A stretch of 64,000 bases of DNA from Clostridium fessum (GTDB lineage Bacteria; Bacillota; Clostridia; Lachnospirales; Lachnospiraceae). This document shows, in pieces, positions 43,788-52,135 of the stretch (its first letter is position 1; the number at the start of each line of letters is the position of its first letter). The stretch spans positions 124,001 to 188,000 of the forward strand of contig NZ_PYLO01000005.1 of assembly GCF_003024715.1 (NCBI RefSeq), given 5' to 3'. Under the pieces are notes generated by a model. It was not told the DNA's origin, searched no databases, and worked only from the letters and a program-made list of their open reading frames with translations. The position numbers were made by a program, and so were the translations under genes.

Positions 43788-43860
43788 TGCCCCAGAACAT
43801 TCCCAGATACCTTTTCCGCATTTCCATATCCAACGGTGCATCTGTCATAACTTTCGTATT

Positions 43861-43895
43861 CAAATAAGGAGTGCCCTCCCTCCGAAAGACACTCC
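43861..43895 (-). terminator. Terminator of the truncated Rpn gene
   Basis: GGAGTG and CACTCC around a 16-base loop, followed by TTATTTG on the minus strand. Confidence 0.6.
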
Positions 43896-43910
43896 CGTCT
43901 AAGCTAAAAA

Positions 43911-44147
43911 TCATTTAAATCGTTCCAAAATTTTCCGTACTTCTTCTACATTCATCCCCAGCTTCTCTTTAATCTGGTTTTCCGTGTAGTTCGCGCGAAA
44001 TAATTGATAAATTTTAAATATCCGTTCGGCTTCTTCTTTCTTTCCAGCTTCCCGTCCAATCCTTTCTCCCTCTTTCATACCTTCCGAATACTCCGCCTTC
44101 CGGATCAGCTCCTTCTCCCGCTTATCATCATATTCAAAAATACACAT
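43911..44147 (-). pseudogene. C-terminal fragment of a second Rpn-family gene, cut by the IS200/IS605 element
   Basis: The 78 residues match the C-terminus of the intact Rpn protein (CIFEYDDKREKELIRKAEY; then TENQIKEKLGMNVEEVRKIL). Identity to the intact gene stops at 44147, where the transposon right end begins, so the N-terminal nuclease domain is gone. The apparent ATG is formed at the junction. Confidence 0.85.
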
Positions 44148-44155
44148 GTGAACAT

Positions 44156-44315
44156 CACATGGCTAAAGTCACGTGCTTCTCAGCCGTTTTAAACGGCAAG
44201 ACTAAATATCGGCGGATACGCCAGTAACTTAGAATTCGTGCGGATACGCACTTTTCCCTTGCCGGATACGGCTGGTTTCCACATTACAGGTAGTCCGCTG
44301 TATATCTGCCTGCGT
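44156..44315 (-). ncRNA. Candidate TnpB guide RNA (reRNA/omega RNA) scaffold
   Basis: Read on the minus strand after the TnpB stop are three tandem hairpins with the same TATC loop and CG closing pairs but different outer stems (44261-44272, 44238-44251, 44211-44222). Then come a GCCGTTTAAAACGGC palindrome (44183-44197) and the right-end hairpin. The position at the tnpB 3' end next to the right end is where reRNAs are encoded in studied IS200/IS605 elements. The flanking Rpn sequence would serve as guide. Confidence 0.65.
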
Positions 44316-45641
44316 TTATGCCGCTTTTAAATTGTTTACTTCTACATAAAGCTTTCTTAAATCTGCATAAACACATGAGGTTCTACGCTTCACTGCAGGT
44401 ACTTTTGCCTCCAGTGAAGACCTTCCCGTTTCCGGCAAGGATTTTAAAAGTTCCCGTATAAAATATCTCGCTCCAATATTATAGGATGCTGACAGGTCGC
44501 AGTTGTACTGTTTTCCTGTCCGGAAGGTACATAGGCTATGGTTCTCCTGATTTCTTACTACCGCTCCGCTTCCGTCACAGGCCAGCCTGCTGGTGTTCCG
44601 GGCACTGACCCTGGACACACGAATTCTGTTCCGATGTGCCTGATGTTCACACAGTTTCTGAATATCCCGCTTTCTCCATAAATGAAGCTTTTGTTTCTTT
44701 TTTCCGGATATTTTTCCCTGCATTTCCAGATACTCAAAAACAATTACATCTGCCTGATACTCTGCAGCATATTTCGTGATCTCCGCAGCTATTTTGCGGG
44801 ACAGCTCCATATTCAGCCTTTTTGCATAATCCCATCGGCTTTGGACCTGTCTGGAGGAATGTTCTCTCTGAAAACGGCGGATTCTGCCAAGCACATGATA
44901 CAAATGGTCTTTATCACTGGAGAAATTTATAAATTTACGTCCCAGGATAGTGCCATCTGCACGCATGATGCTGCAGACCGCATCCGTATTGATCCCTAAA
45001 TCAACGCTGCATATCACCTGCTCTTTTACATCTGTTTTTGATAAGCTTACTTCCTCCGTGTATGAAAACCGAAGGAAATATTTATGATGTTTCCTTTCCA
45101 AAGTAGGGGCAGATGCCTTTTTACCACTCCATTTTTTTCGCAGATATTCCATATCGGTATGAAGTAATTTTACCTGAAACCACTTCCACTCACGCCCATC
45201 AAACAGCTTTAAATGTGCCGCATCTTCTCCCGGTTCTGCTTCCTTATACATGACATCCCGATAGAATACCGGCATCGCATGATTCTCACAGACCAGCTTC
45301 GGTCTTCCCCTCAGTTCTCCCTTTTTCCACAAACTAAGGCGTGTCTGATAGGAGGACACCGCTCCAAGTGCGTGTTGAATCGCCGCTCTCCTCAGATAAG
45401 ATGACATCTTAGGGAAATGACGGTCAAACAGAAATCTGGCATGATTCTTTTTTGTCTCATGTACCAGATGTTCCGCTTCATTAAAGCGTTTTTGTGGATT
45501 TCTGATTTCGGAAAGTTCTTCCCAGGTCTCTGCATACACCGGAATCAGATAGGAAACTGCCTTCCGAAAAATATCCAGCGTAGCGCGGAGCGGTATATTC
45601 TTTTTTTTAATTTCTACTCCATAGCTGGATACAATCTGCAT
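44316..45641 (-). CDS. tnpB: TnpB RNA-guided nuclease, zinc-finger-less type
   Basis: The 441-residue protein has RuvC-like catalytic residues in SVDLGINTDAV (Asp), VIVFEYLEMQG (Glu) and NCDLSASYNIGARY (Asp). The usual CxxC...CxxC zinc finger before the last Asp is replaced by ACDGSG and LCTFRTG, each with only one Cys. This form appears to be a coherent Lachnospiraceae subtype rather than decay, since the frame is intact. It starts eight bases after the tnpA stop with GTAGGAAA upstream. Confidence 0.9.
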   Translation of the reverse strand: MQIVSSYGVEIKKKNIPLRATLDIFRKAVSYLIPVYAETWEELSEIRNPQKRFNEAEHLVHETKKNHARFLFDRHFPKMSSYLRRAAIQHALGAVSSYQTRLSLWKKGELRGRPKLVCENHAMPVFYRDVMYKEAEPGEDAAHLKLFDGREWKWFQVKLLHTDMEYLRKKWSGKKASAPTLERKHHKYFLRFSYTEEVSLSKTDVKEQVICSVDLGINTDAVCSIMRADGTILGRKFINFSSDKDHLYHVLGRIRRFQREHSSRQVQSRWDYAKRLNMELSRKIAAEITKYAAEYQADVIVFEYLEMQGKISGKKKQKLHLWRKRDIQKLCEHQAHRNRIRVSRVSARNTSRLACDGSGAVVRNQENHSLCTFRTGKQYNCDLSASYNIGARYFIRELLKSLPETGRSSLEAKVPAVKRRTSCVYADLRKLYVEVNNLKAA

Positions 45642-45649
45642 AAAGTTTC

Positions 45650-46090
45650 CTACTTTCTTTTTTCCTTCTCTTTTTGTCCCTCAATGTATGCCATTACCTG
45701 ATCCCTGCTTCGGTCACTTACGGTGACTGCACAATACGATGGATTCCACAAATGTCCTCCCCACAGCTCCTGTTTTAATTCCGGATGCGAAAGAAACAAC
45801 TGACGTGCCAGATTCCCCTTCATAATCTTTATCATGCCTGATATAAAAAATTGCGGTTTGCAATCCAGAAGTAAATGAATATGATCTGGCATAACCTCCA
45901 TCGCCAGAATCCTAAATTTGTATTCCTCCGCAAGCTCATACAACATTTTTTTACATTCCGCGTCTATCCCATTTTTCAGGACCTGTTTTCGATATTTCGT
46001 GCACCAGACAAGATGATATTGCAAAGAATACACATATCCTCTACCATATGAAAGTGAATTTTCCTTAATAGTAAATATATCTTTTTCCAT
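45650..46090 (-). CDS. tnpA: IS200/IS605 Y1 transposase
   Basis: The 146-residue HUH single-strand transposase has the metal-binding His-hydrophobic-His in MPDHIHLLLD and an expected catalytic Tyr in the C-terminal helix region (NPSYCAVTV / QVMAYIEG). It excises and inserts single-stranded circles at short target sequences. The ATG at 46090 lies only six bases after a TATAAT box, with no Shine-Dalgarno, implying a leaderless transcript. Confidence 0.92.
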   Translation of the reverse strand: MEKDIFTIKENSLSYGRGYVYSLQYHLVWCTKYRKQVLKNGIDAECKKMLYELAEEYKFRILAMEVMPDHIHLLLDCKPQFFISGMIKIMKGNLARQLFLSHPELKQELWGGHLWNPSYCAVTVSDRSRDQVMAYIEGQKEKEKRK

Positions 46091-46096
46091 GTTTAT

Positions 46097-46125
46097 ATTA
46101 TACCATATGCCCCCGCATTTAGCAA
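46097..46125 (-). promoter_or_regulatory. tnpA promoter, leaderless
   Basis: Minus strand TTGCTA, 17-base spacer, TATAAT (46102-46097); transcription would start at or next to the A of the tnpA ATG. Confidence 0.7.
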
Positions 46126-46145
46126 ACACTAGTTCTGTATCTTGA

Positions 46146-46199
46146 TAAAAAATTTGGCACACCTAACTCGTCACTAAAGTAACGAGAATGCGGTGTGCC
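46146..46199 (-). terminator. Terminator overlapping the 3' end of the gene at 46174
   Basis: GGCACACC pairs with GGTGTGCC, with an inner CTCGT/ACGAG stem; the minus strand continues AAATTTTTT. The stop codon of the upstream gene lies inside the loop, an odd arrangement. Confidence 0.8.
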
Positions 46200-46989
46200 G
46201 TTTTTCAAGGAAGTTAACCATTTTCCCCGTTGCCAGGAAAAATACCAGTGGAATTCCAAGTGCTGCCGCAGGATAAGTCAGTAAATCCAGATAAGCAGTT
46301 ATCATGCCATTTATCAAAAACAGATACAGATAGCGCCCGTCCTGTTCCATTTGATTCCGACAGACCAAAATCAAAAACAGGCTGAATATCATCACATAAT
46401 ACACACTTGAAAACTGGATCGAAAACGCAATCGCCAACGGTCTCAAAAACAATGCCGTACATAAAAATGGAAGTATCAAACAGTAGCGTTTCTGCCTAAT
46501 CAATGTTCCTGTTATAAGCAGCAGAGTAAACACAACTCCCAAATTTATAAGTGCCCGAATTCCCCGATAATCCATAAAAAAGAGTAGTGGGCGCAGGAAT
46601 ACCAAATAACCATGCCAATAACGTGCATACGAAGTTATTTCCATCCCATCATCTATCCCTTTCACATCCATTCGAAATGATGTAATTGGATCTGCATCCT
46701 GATAAACCGGTCGATAGGCAGCGACTGCACACTCTAAAGCAGACGCATCTTCTTTTTGATAACAGGCTGTATGGAGCATGAGCGAATCCGTCCAGTTATC
46801 CAGTTCTTCCGCCGGCGTATTTCCAACAAACGGGTAGAGTCCTTCACCGGTAAAGATTTCCACTGACTCTGCACTATGTTCATAAATCAACTTATCCGGT
46901 ATAAGAAAGGCAAGCCACAAAAAAATGATTCCCGCCAAAATACCTGAAATCAAAATGGCAGGCATACGAATGAGGTATTTCAAATTCAT
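46174..46989 (-). CDS. Multi-pass membrane protein, probably 3'-truncated
   Basis: This 271-residue protein has an N-terminal helix (10-30), an extracellular region with LDNWTDSLM and AVAAYRPVYQ, then at least five hydrophobic helices. Its last residues (EKRHTAFSLL) are encoded by the downstream terminator stem, suggesting the true C-terminus was lost. A second fragment of the same family lies at 42372-42620. It is probably a polysaccharide-cluster membrane protein of unknown role. Its ATG overlaps the upstream gene by four bases. Confidence 0.7.
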   Translation of the reverse strand: MNLKYLIRMPAILISGILAGIIFLWLAFLIPDKLIYEHSAESVEIFTGEGLYPFVGNTPAEELDNWTDSLMLHTACYQKEDASALECAVAAYRPVYQDADPITSFRMDVKGIDDGMEITSYARYWHGYLVFLRPLLFFMDYRGIRALINLGVVFTLLLITGTLIRQKRYCLILPFLCTALFLRPLAIAFSIQFSSVYYVMIFSLFLILVCRNQMEQDGRYLYLFLINGMITAYLDLLTYPAAALGIPLVFFLATGKMVNFLEKRHTAFSLL

Positions 46990-48218
46990 GTCCTTCTTCC
47001 CTTCTTCCCAGACATTCCCGCCATCACAATAACAAACCAGAAAAACGGCTGCCTGCAGTTCATCAGCGTAAAGCTCTCTGCCAGAAGTGCCAGCACCGCC
47101 GCCCTCTGCGCCTTCTCACACCGGACCACATTTTTCACAATCCAATACACCAGAAATGTGGTAGGAATCAGCCCATACGAAAACCACACATCAAAAAAGC
47201 TGGAATGAATCTCATTGACATGAAATACATCAAACACACCCGGACTCAAAAGTTTTTCAAATCCATCATACGGAATAAAACGTTCAAAAAAGCCCTCTCC
47301 CGCTCCATAAAACAGATACTGAGGCGTCAATACCAGCCGCTCCGCACTTCTGTCATATAGCAGATCATAGAGATTTCCATTTGCCAGTTTCCATATTTTC
47401 TGCTGGATTCTGGAAAGAAGCGTATAATCCGTCTGCGAAACATCAAAATCTGCCCCTGGCCAGATTAGATAGACGCCCAGCGCCAGCATCACTACAACAG
47501 CTGCCCCGCCGAACCACCAGAGTTTTTTATACTTTGAGTGCGTGCATCTTTCCCAGAAAAACTGCCATGCCAGTATTACAAAAAAGGCAAGCAGTCCCAC
47601 AAACATACCGGTTGATTTTGCTTTTCCAATCAGAAAAACTCCCCAAAAAAACATTCCCCAGCACGCAATCCGTGTCTTGACTGTATACTCTGCCTTCCGC
47701 CGGTATTCCATAAAAAGCACCAGAATCATCGTAAAGATGAAAAAAGCAAACTGGTTCGGATCATTAAACGTTCCCATAAACCGAGAACCGCCCCAGCTCT
47801 CATGAAAATAGCGTCCTCGTCCGGAAATCAAAACAATTGTCTGAAACACCAGATTGATCCGACATATCCAGCAAAGTCCCCGCATAAACGAATCCGAATA
47901 AAGTGTCCGGAACGTCCAGATCAGGAATGCAGAATAAATCCAATAAAGCGTATGTAACGGAAAACTTCCTTTTCCTGTCCGAACAAAATAAATGCCATTA
48001 ATGACAGCTGCAAATATCAGGAAGACCACCCAGGGAAAATCTTCCTGATACCAGATTTTCTTACCACTTCTCCACGCCATGATAAGCGCCAGGGCACCGG
48101 ACAAGGCGAAAAACAGATCCGCGATGCCGATGCTGCCGCTGGGGAGAAGGTAGAATTGTTTGGTGAAGACGGCTGTGTAAAATAAAACTTCAACCATCCT
48201 GTTTCTCTCTAATTTCAT
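46986..48218 (-). CDS. O-antigen ligase/polymerase-like membrane protein
   Basis: The 410-residue protein has about 10-12 transmembrane helices with a large extracellular loop late in the chain. The GTFNDPNQFAFF motif is typical of the Wzy/WaaL O-antigen ligase family. It is likely to polymerise or transfer the glycan made by this cluster. It overlaps the next gene by four bases (ATGA) and starts 16 bases after the nucleotidyltransferase. Confidence 0.85.
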   Translation of the reverse strand: MKLERNRMVEVLFYTAVFTKQFYLLPSGSIGIADLFFALSGALALIMAWRSGKKIWYQEDFPWVVFLIFAAVINGIYFVRTGKGSFPLHTLYWIYSAFLIWTFRTLYSDSFMRGLCWICRINLVFQTIVLISGRGRYFHESWGGSRFMGTFNDPNQFAFFIFTMILVLFMEYRRKAEYTVKTRIACWGMFFWGVFLIGKAKSTGMFVGLLAFFVILAWQFFWERCTHSKYKKLWWFGGAAVVVMLALGVYLIWPGADFDVSQTDYTLLSRIQQKIWKLANGNLYDLLYDRSAERLVLTPQYLFYGAGEGFFERFIPYDGFEKLLSPGVFDVFHVNEIHSSFFDVWFSYGLIPTTFLVYWIVKNVVRCEKAQRAAVLALLAESFTLMNCRQPFFWFVIVMAGMSGKKGRRT

Positions 48219-48234
48219 TTGTTCTTACTTTATC

Positions 48235-49149
48235 CTAATCCCACAAATTTTCCGGATATAATCCACTCTCTATCATCTGTCGGAATCCCTCCTGCGCCGG
48301 TTCTATATCTTCTTTATAAGTAATTCCAATCCATCTGTCCGGCGTATTCAAAACTTTTACGGAAGCTAACTTCTTTTCAAGCAATTCCGCCACAATATTT
48401 GGGAGAAGATACTCCTTCTTCTCCGGATTTTCCCCTAATGCATCAAGGAATCTGGCAAATCCTTCATCTATGTACCGCAAAAAATCCGGATATCCGGCCC
48501 ACATATTCATGGATACCATCGTATCCGGTGTGATCCATTTGCTTACCTTCGCATTATCACACTGGATTTTTCCATCTACACACTGAATTCCCGTCGTTTC
48601 AACGACCTCTTTCAAGAATCCCGCCTCATCTGCCACGCAGACACCTCTGGTAACCGCTCCGTTTTCACTCAGCGTATTCTTTAAAGAAAAGCCTGCCATT
48701 GCCAGATTTATCTTATCCGCATCTGTATTTCCAGAAAGCAGGAACTCATGAAGCTTCGAAAAAGCTTCTTTCCCATAATAATCATCTGCATTGATGATCA
48801 CAAATGGTTCTTTCACAACATCTTTACAAGCCAGAATTGCCTGCCCGGTTCCCCATGGTTTTACTCGTCCTTCTGGAACATGATAGCCTTCAGGCAAGTC
48901 TTCTAACTCTTGATAGACATATTCCACAGGCATAACCTTAGATAAGCGATTTCCAATCACTTCTTTAAATTCTTTCTCAATGGCTTTCCGAATTACAAAT
49001 ACAACTTTTGTAAAACCAGCTTCCTTCGCATCGTAAATCGAAAAATCCATAATAATCTCTCCATTCGGAGCCATCTTAGCCAGCTGTTTGATACCGGTTC
49101 CGAAACGAGAACCGATACCGGCAGCCATGATAATGAGGGTTGTGTTCAT
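48235..49149 (-). CDS. Sugar nucleotidyltransferase
   Basis: The 304-residue NTP-transferase-fold enzyme starts LIIMAAGIGSRFGTGIKQL (the NTP-binding signature variant of GxGTRxxP-x-K) and has VIINADDYYG with the metal-binding Asp pair. It makes an activated NDP-sugar or similar precursor for the cluster. GGAGGAAA precedes the ATG. The specific sugar cannot be read from sequence. Confidence 0.85.
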   Translation of the reverse strand: MNTTLIIMAAGIGSRFGTGIKQLAKMAPNGEIIMDFSIYDAKEAGFTKVVFVIRKAIEKEFKEVIGNRLSKVMPVEYVYQELEDLPEGYHVPEGRVKPWGTGQAILACKDVVKEPFVIINADDYYGKEAFSKLHEFLLSGNTDADKINLAMAGFSLKNTLSENGAVTRGVCVADEAGFLKEVVETTGIQCVDGKIQCDNAKVSKWITPDTMVSMNMWAGYPDFLRYIDEGFARFLDALGENPEKKEYLLPNIVAELLEKKLASVKVLNTPDRWIGITYKEDIEPAQEGFRQMIESGLYPENLWD

Positions 49150-49177
49150 GTTTTTTCCTCCGTAAACTATTTAACTT

Positions 49178-50809
49178 TTATTTACTCCTGGTCTCTTCTT
49201 TCAAAAGGAACATTGACGAAATATATAGTGGAGCTGTAAATATAAAAGGTGCACAGTAACGATACATAATTACTGGACTTAAAAGTACAGTAAGCCATAT
49301 ACCAAATATCATACTCAAAAGCAAAATTATTTTCTTATTTCTATTAATCAAAAGAGTATACACACCGAGAAAAAGCAAAAGGCAACTATAAAATCCTGCC
49401 TGACATAATATCGAAAAAATCGGTATTTTAGAAAAAATCATTTTCAAACTTCCACCATAACCATTACCTGGAATTCCCTTTCCATACAAATTCTCTAACA
49501 ATAATTGATAACTCGGAAACAAACTTTCTCTATTAATCTCAAATCCAGGATCATATGCCACCGACTTATCATAACACAGGATATCTATATATGGATGCCA
49601 TGGTCTGGCATCCGGCCAGTTTTTGTCTGGATACCATAAAGTCAGAGTCTGTAATCCAAATGCCTGTACATATCCTATTGAATCAAAAGCAGCAAATTTT
49701 ATATATGATTTCAAAAAAGAAATCTTATCCCTCTGTACCTCTTCTACTTTTAAATTTGATTTTACCGGATCCGAAATAAAGGGCGTATAATTTTTCCATC
49801 CCTCATCAGGGACAAAGCTTTGCATCTCTTTGCGTTGCTTTTCCGTCAAATCATCATTATTATATACCCACGCCATTTGTTGCAAGGGTAAGCTCAGCAT
49901 CTCTCTCAGTGCCGTTCCCTTCTGTACTCCACACAAAGCATATACCGGTCCTTGATACACAGCTACCAATATTATAACGCTTGTCAATAACATCAACAAT
50001 TTTCTTCTGGCTTTCAACAATAAAGCAGTCAGAAGCACAAAAGCAAGAACATATACTCCATTATTTCTAATGACACACATTAAAAACATCCATAAAAACA
50101 ATTTTATAGTATTTTTCTTGTCCAAAAATTGCTCATCCAGCAAATATTCAATTAGCAATAAGACCACCATGGCAAAAGACGCTGTAAAAATTGAATCTTG
50201 CGCTGATGTTAAGGAAAGAATTACATGCATAGGCAACAGAAAAAAAAGTGTAGATAGAATCACCAACGTTTTGTTTGTCTTATCATTTATAAATGATAAG
50301 ATATTCCAGATAACATAAAGTGAAATACTCATTTGCAGTAAAGTAAACACTGCAAATCCTATGGAATAATTATCAAAAAACAACTTTCCACTATTAACAA
50401 ACAAATAAAATATTCCACAATATAGTGGAGACCATTGAGATGATATAGGAATATCTTTTCTCAAAAACTCATGATACCAATATGGTGCATCTGTTGCATA
50501 AACCCCTGGAAACAGTGCCAAATATGCCATTATCCAAGCAAAAAGAATTATAACAAAACAATTTCTTAAACTTTTTTTATCTTCTTTACCAACAATCTTT
50601 TTTTTATCAAAATACTCCATCATGCAAACAATAAATGGAAATATTTCAATCATTAAAAAAAGTAGACTTAAAAGTGTGATTCCATTTAATTGGATTGTGG
50701 ATAACAAATCCAATTGAATTCCAAAATTCAAAATCACTGCATAAAAAGCAGATAAAGCAACTTGGATATAAAATCTAATACCTCTCTTTATCGAAATTTG
50801 ATAATACAA
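49178..50809 (-). CDS. DUF6020-like polytopic membrane protein (in-frame part of a frameshifted gene)
   Basis: The open part encodes 543 residues with about 12 transmembrane helices. A conserved FPGVYATDAPYWYHEF loop, a C-terminal SPVIMYRYCAPF segment and the overall size suggest DUF6020, a family common in clostridial glycan loci. The real start is probably an ATG at 50967 with AGAGGA upstream. From there the frame needs one extra base in an A5 tract (50931-50935) to reach this frame, giving a natural N-terminus (IYRYNRNTDVIFEL). An 8-G tract lies in the same junction. Confidence 0.8.
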   Translation of the reverse strand: MYYQISIKRGIRFYIQVALSAFYAVILNFGIQLDLLSTIQLNGITLLSLLFLMIEIFPFIVCMMEYFDKKKIVGKEDKKSLRNCFVIILFAWIMAYLALFPGVYATDAPYWYHEFLRKDIPISSQWSPLYCGIFYLFVNSGKLFFDNYSIGFAVFTLLQMSISLYVIWNILSFINDKTNKTLVILSTLFFLLPMHVILSLTSAQDSIFTASFAMVVLLLIEYLLDEQFLDKKNTIKLFLWMFLMCVIRNNGVYVLAFVLLTALLLKARRKLLMLLTSVIILVAVYQGPVYALCGVQKGTALREMLSLPLQQMAWVYNNDDLTEKQRKEMQSFVPDEGWKNYTPFISDPVKSNLKVEEVQRDKISFLKSYIKFAAFDSIGYVQAFGLQTLTLWYPDKNWPDARPWHPYIDILCYDKSVAYDPGFEINRESLFPSYQLLLENLYGKGIPGNGYGGSLKMIFSKIPIFSILCQAGFYSCLLLFLGVYTLLINRNKKIILLLSMIFGIWLTVLLSPVIMYRYCAPFIFTAPLYISSMFLLKEETRSK

Positions 50810-50967
50810 CTTGGAGGTGACGAAAAATACAATCGCCAGAATACCCCCCCCGGAACATTTTGAGCATAATTCAAATATTACATCTGTATTCCGGTTATAC
50901 CTATAAATCCCATTACTATCGAAAATATAATTTTTGCTTCATTATATTTTTCTTTTAATACATTCAT
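50810..50967 (-). pseudogene. 5' part of the DUF6020-like gene, out of frame by one base
   Basis: ATG at 50967, in an ATGA overlap with the stop of the upstream glycosyltransferase's restored frame. The first 12 codons are in one frame, the rest (through SGGGILAIVFF) in the downstream gene's frame. The switch point is the T5 run at 50931-50935 on the plus strand. Confidence 0.7.
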
Positions 50968-51127
50968 TTAACAATCCTCTTCTTGCTCATTTCAATCATT
51001 TGTAATCTAAATTCATATTCTCTACGTTCTTTCTCCACAATTTCCGATAAAATGAGTCCTGAAAAGAATGAAATCAACGCGGATAATGCAATAAAGCCTG
51101 ATACAATTAGCGTTGGAAAATTAGGAA
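50964..51127 (-). pseudogene. 3' part of the GT2 gene, out of frame by one base
   Basis: Immediately past the apparent GT2 stop, another frame continues with TGLVPNFPTLIVSG and a second transmembrane helix, the standard C-terminus of this GT2 subfamily. Adding one base to the A7 run (51148-51154) joins them. It ends in TGA overlapping the next ATG. Confidence 0.8.
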
Positions 51128-51901
51128 CTAATCCTGTCTGTAAATATAAAAAAACACCGGCACAAACAATATCAGAGACAAAACAAATAGTAAAACTGAC
51201 ATCATTCCAAAGAAGTTCATCGGTCTATAATTTTTATACAATCTTCCAATAGTCTTTAAAACTTTTACGCCATCAGAATATGTATTTAACTTTGACTCAC
51301 TTCCTTCCGGGCGATCTCTATATTCAATTATCATATTTTCAACACTCATATTTTTCTCAACTGCGTGGATCGTCATTTCTGTTTCAATTTCGAATCCTTT
51401 GGAAAGAACCGGAAAACTTTTCACAAAAAGATAACTAAATGCACGATATCCTGTCATAATATCTCGAATGTTGGTATGGAACAATCGATTAATACTCCCT
51501 CTTACTAAACTATTTCCAAAATTATGAAATGGTCTTTTATTTTCTTCAAAATATGTAGATGAAAGCCTGTCCCCTATAACCATATCTACATTTTTATGGA
51601 GTACTAGCTCCACCATATTTTTTCCATATTCCGCTGGATAGGTATCATCTCCATCTATCATGATATAACACTCAGCATTAATTTCTCTGAACATTCTTCG
51701 AATAACATTACCTTTACCTTGACTATACTCATACCGCACAATTGCCCCAACTTTTTTTGCCAGTTCTACCGTATTATCGGTTGAATTATTATCATATACA
51801 TAAACCATTGCATCTGGTAATTCTTTTTTCCAATCTTTCACAACTTTTCCAATTGTTTTTTCTTCGTTATAGCACGGAATTAAAACTGCTACTTTATCCA
51901 T
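51128..51901 (-). CDS. GT2 glycosyltransferase (DPM1/GtrB-like), frame broken near its C-terminus
   Basis: Of 257 open residues, the N-terminal GT-A domain has LIPCYNEEKTIGKV, the metal-binding IDGDDTYP, and TGYRAFSYLFVK. A C-terminal transmembrane helix starts at about residue 232. Family members usually have two C-terminal helices; the second is present in another frame just downstream. It likely transfers a sugar to a polyprenyl phosphate. AGGAGAT precedes the ATG. Confidence 0.87.
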   Translation of the reverse strand: MDKVAVLIPCYNEEKTIGKVVKDWKKELPDAMVYVYDNNSTDNTVELAKKVGAIVRYEYSQGKGNVIRRMFREINAECYIMIDGDDTYPAEYGKNMVELVLHKNVDMVIGDRLSSTYFEENKRPFHNFGNSLVRGSINRLFHTNIRDIMTGYRAFSYLFVKSFPVLSKGFEIETEMTIHAVEKNMSVENMIIEYRDRPEGSESKLNTYSDGVKVLKTIGRLYKNYRPMNFFGMMSVLLFVLSLILFVPVFFYIYRQD

Positions 51902-51905
51902 TATT

Positions 51906-52032
51906 TTATCTCCTACTTTTATGGCAGAAAATATTTTCTACGTATTCTGATTTTTGCATTAGTCTAATAGTTACTCCTACCATTCCATCAAATAGTTTAT
52001 ACCACAGATAAAAGCTTTTATAATTATCCAAT
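51906..52032 (-). pseudogene. C-terminal remnant of an unidentified gene
   Basis: An open frame without start encodes an aromatic, basic tail (YKSFYLWYKLFDGMVG) and stops eight bases before the GT2 start, overlapping its ribosome site. It looks like the end of a lost glycan gene. Confidence 0.45.
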
Positions 52033-52116
52033 TTAATCCACTTTTATCAGTTTTTTGATGCCTGTTTCAAAACAAGTTCCAATATTATCAACCTTAACAA
52101 TGAAAATCTTATACAT
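52033..52116 (-). pseudogene. Decayed 5' end of a second nucleotidyltransferase gene
   Basis: 27 codons from ATG 52116, with GGAGAAA upstream. IGTCFETGIKKL aligns with IGSRFGTGIKQL of the intact gene at 49149. The bases before the ATG (TTTACGGAG) also match the intact gene's leader. Confidence 0.6.
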
Positions 52117-52135
52117 GTTTTTCTCCGTAAATCAG

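Larger units (their letters stand above)
44147..46140 (-). mobile_element. IS200/IS605-family element (tnpA, tnpB, right-end RNA region)
   Basis: The element contains a Y1 transposase, a TnpB and, past the TnpB stop, a 170-base structured region ending in a CACGTGAC-TTTAG-type subterminal hairpin (44156-44175). The right boundary at 44147 is set by loss of homology to the intact Rpn gene. The left boundary near 46130-46145 is approximate. Confidence 0.85.

Noticed and set aside
44206-44275. Tandem GGATACG units as a CRISPR array
   Set aside because: Only short loop-plus-closing-pair units repeat, with different stems and spacing. They form hairpins at the end of a transposon, and no cas genes are present.
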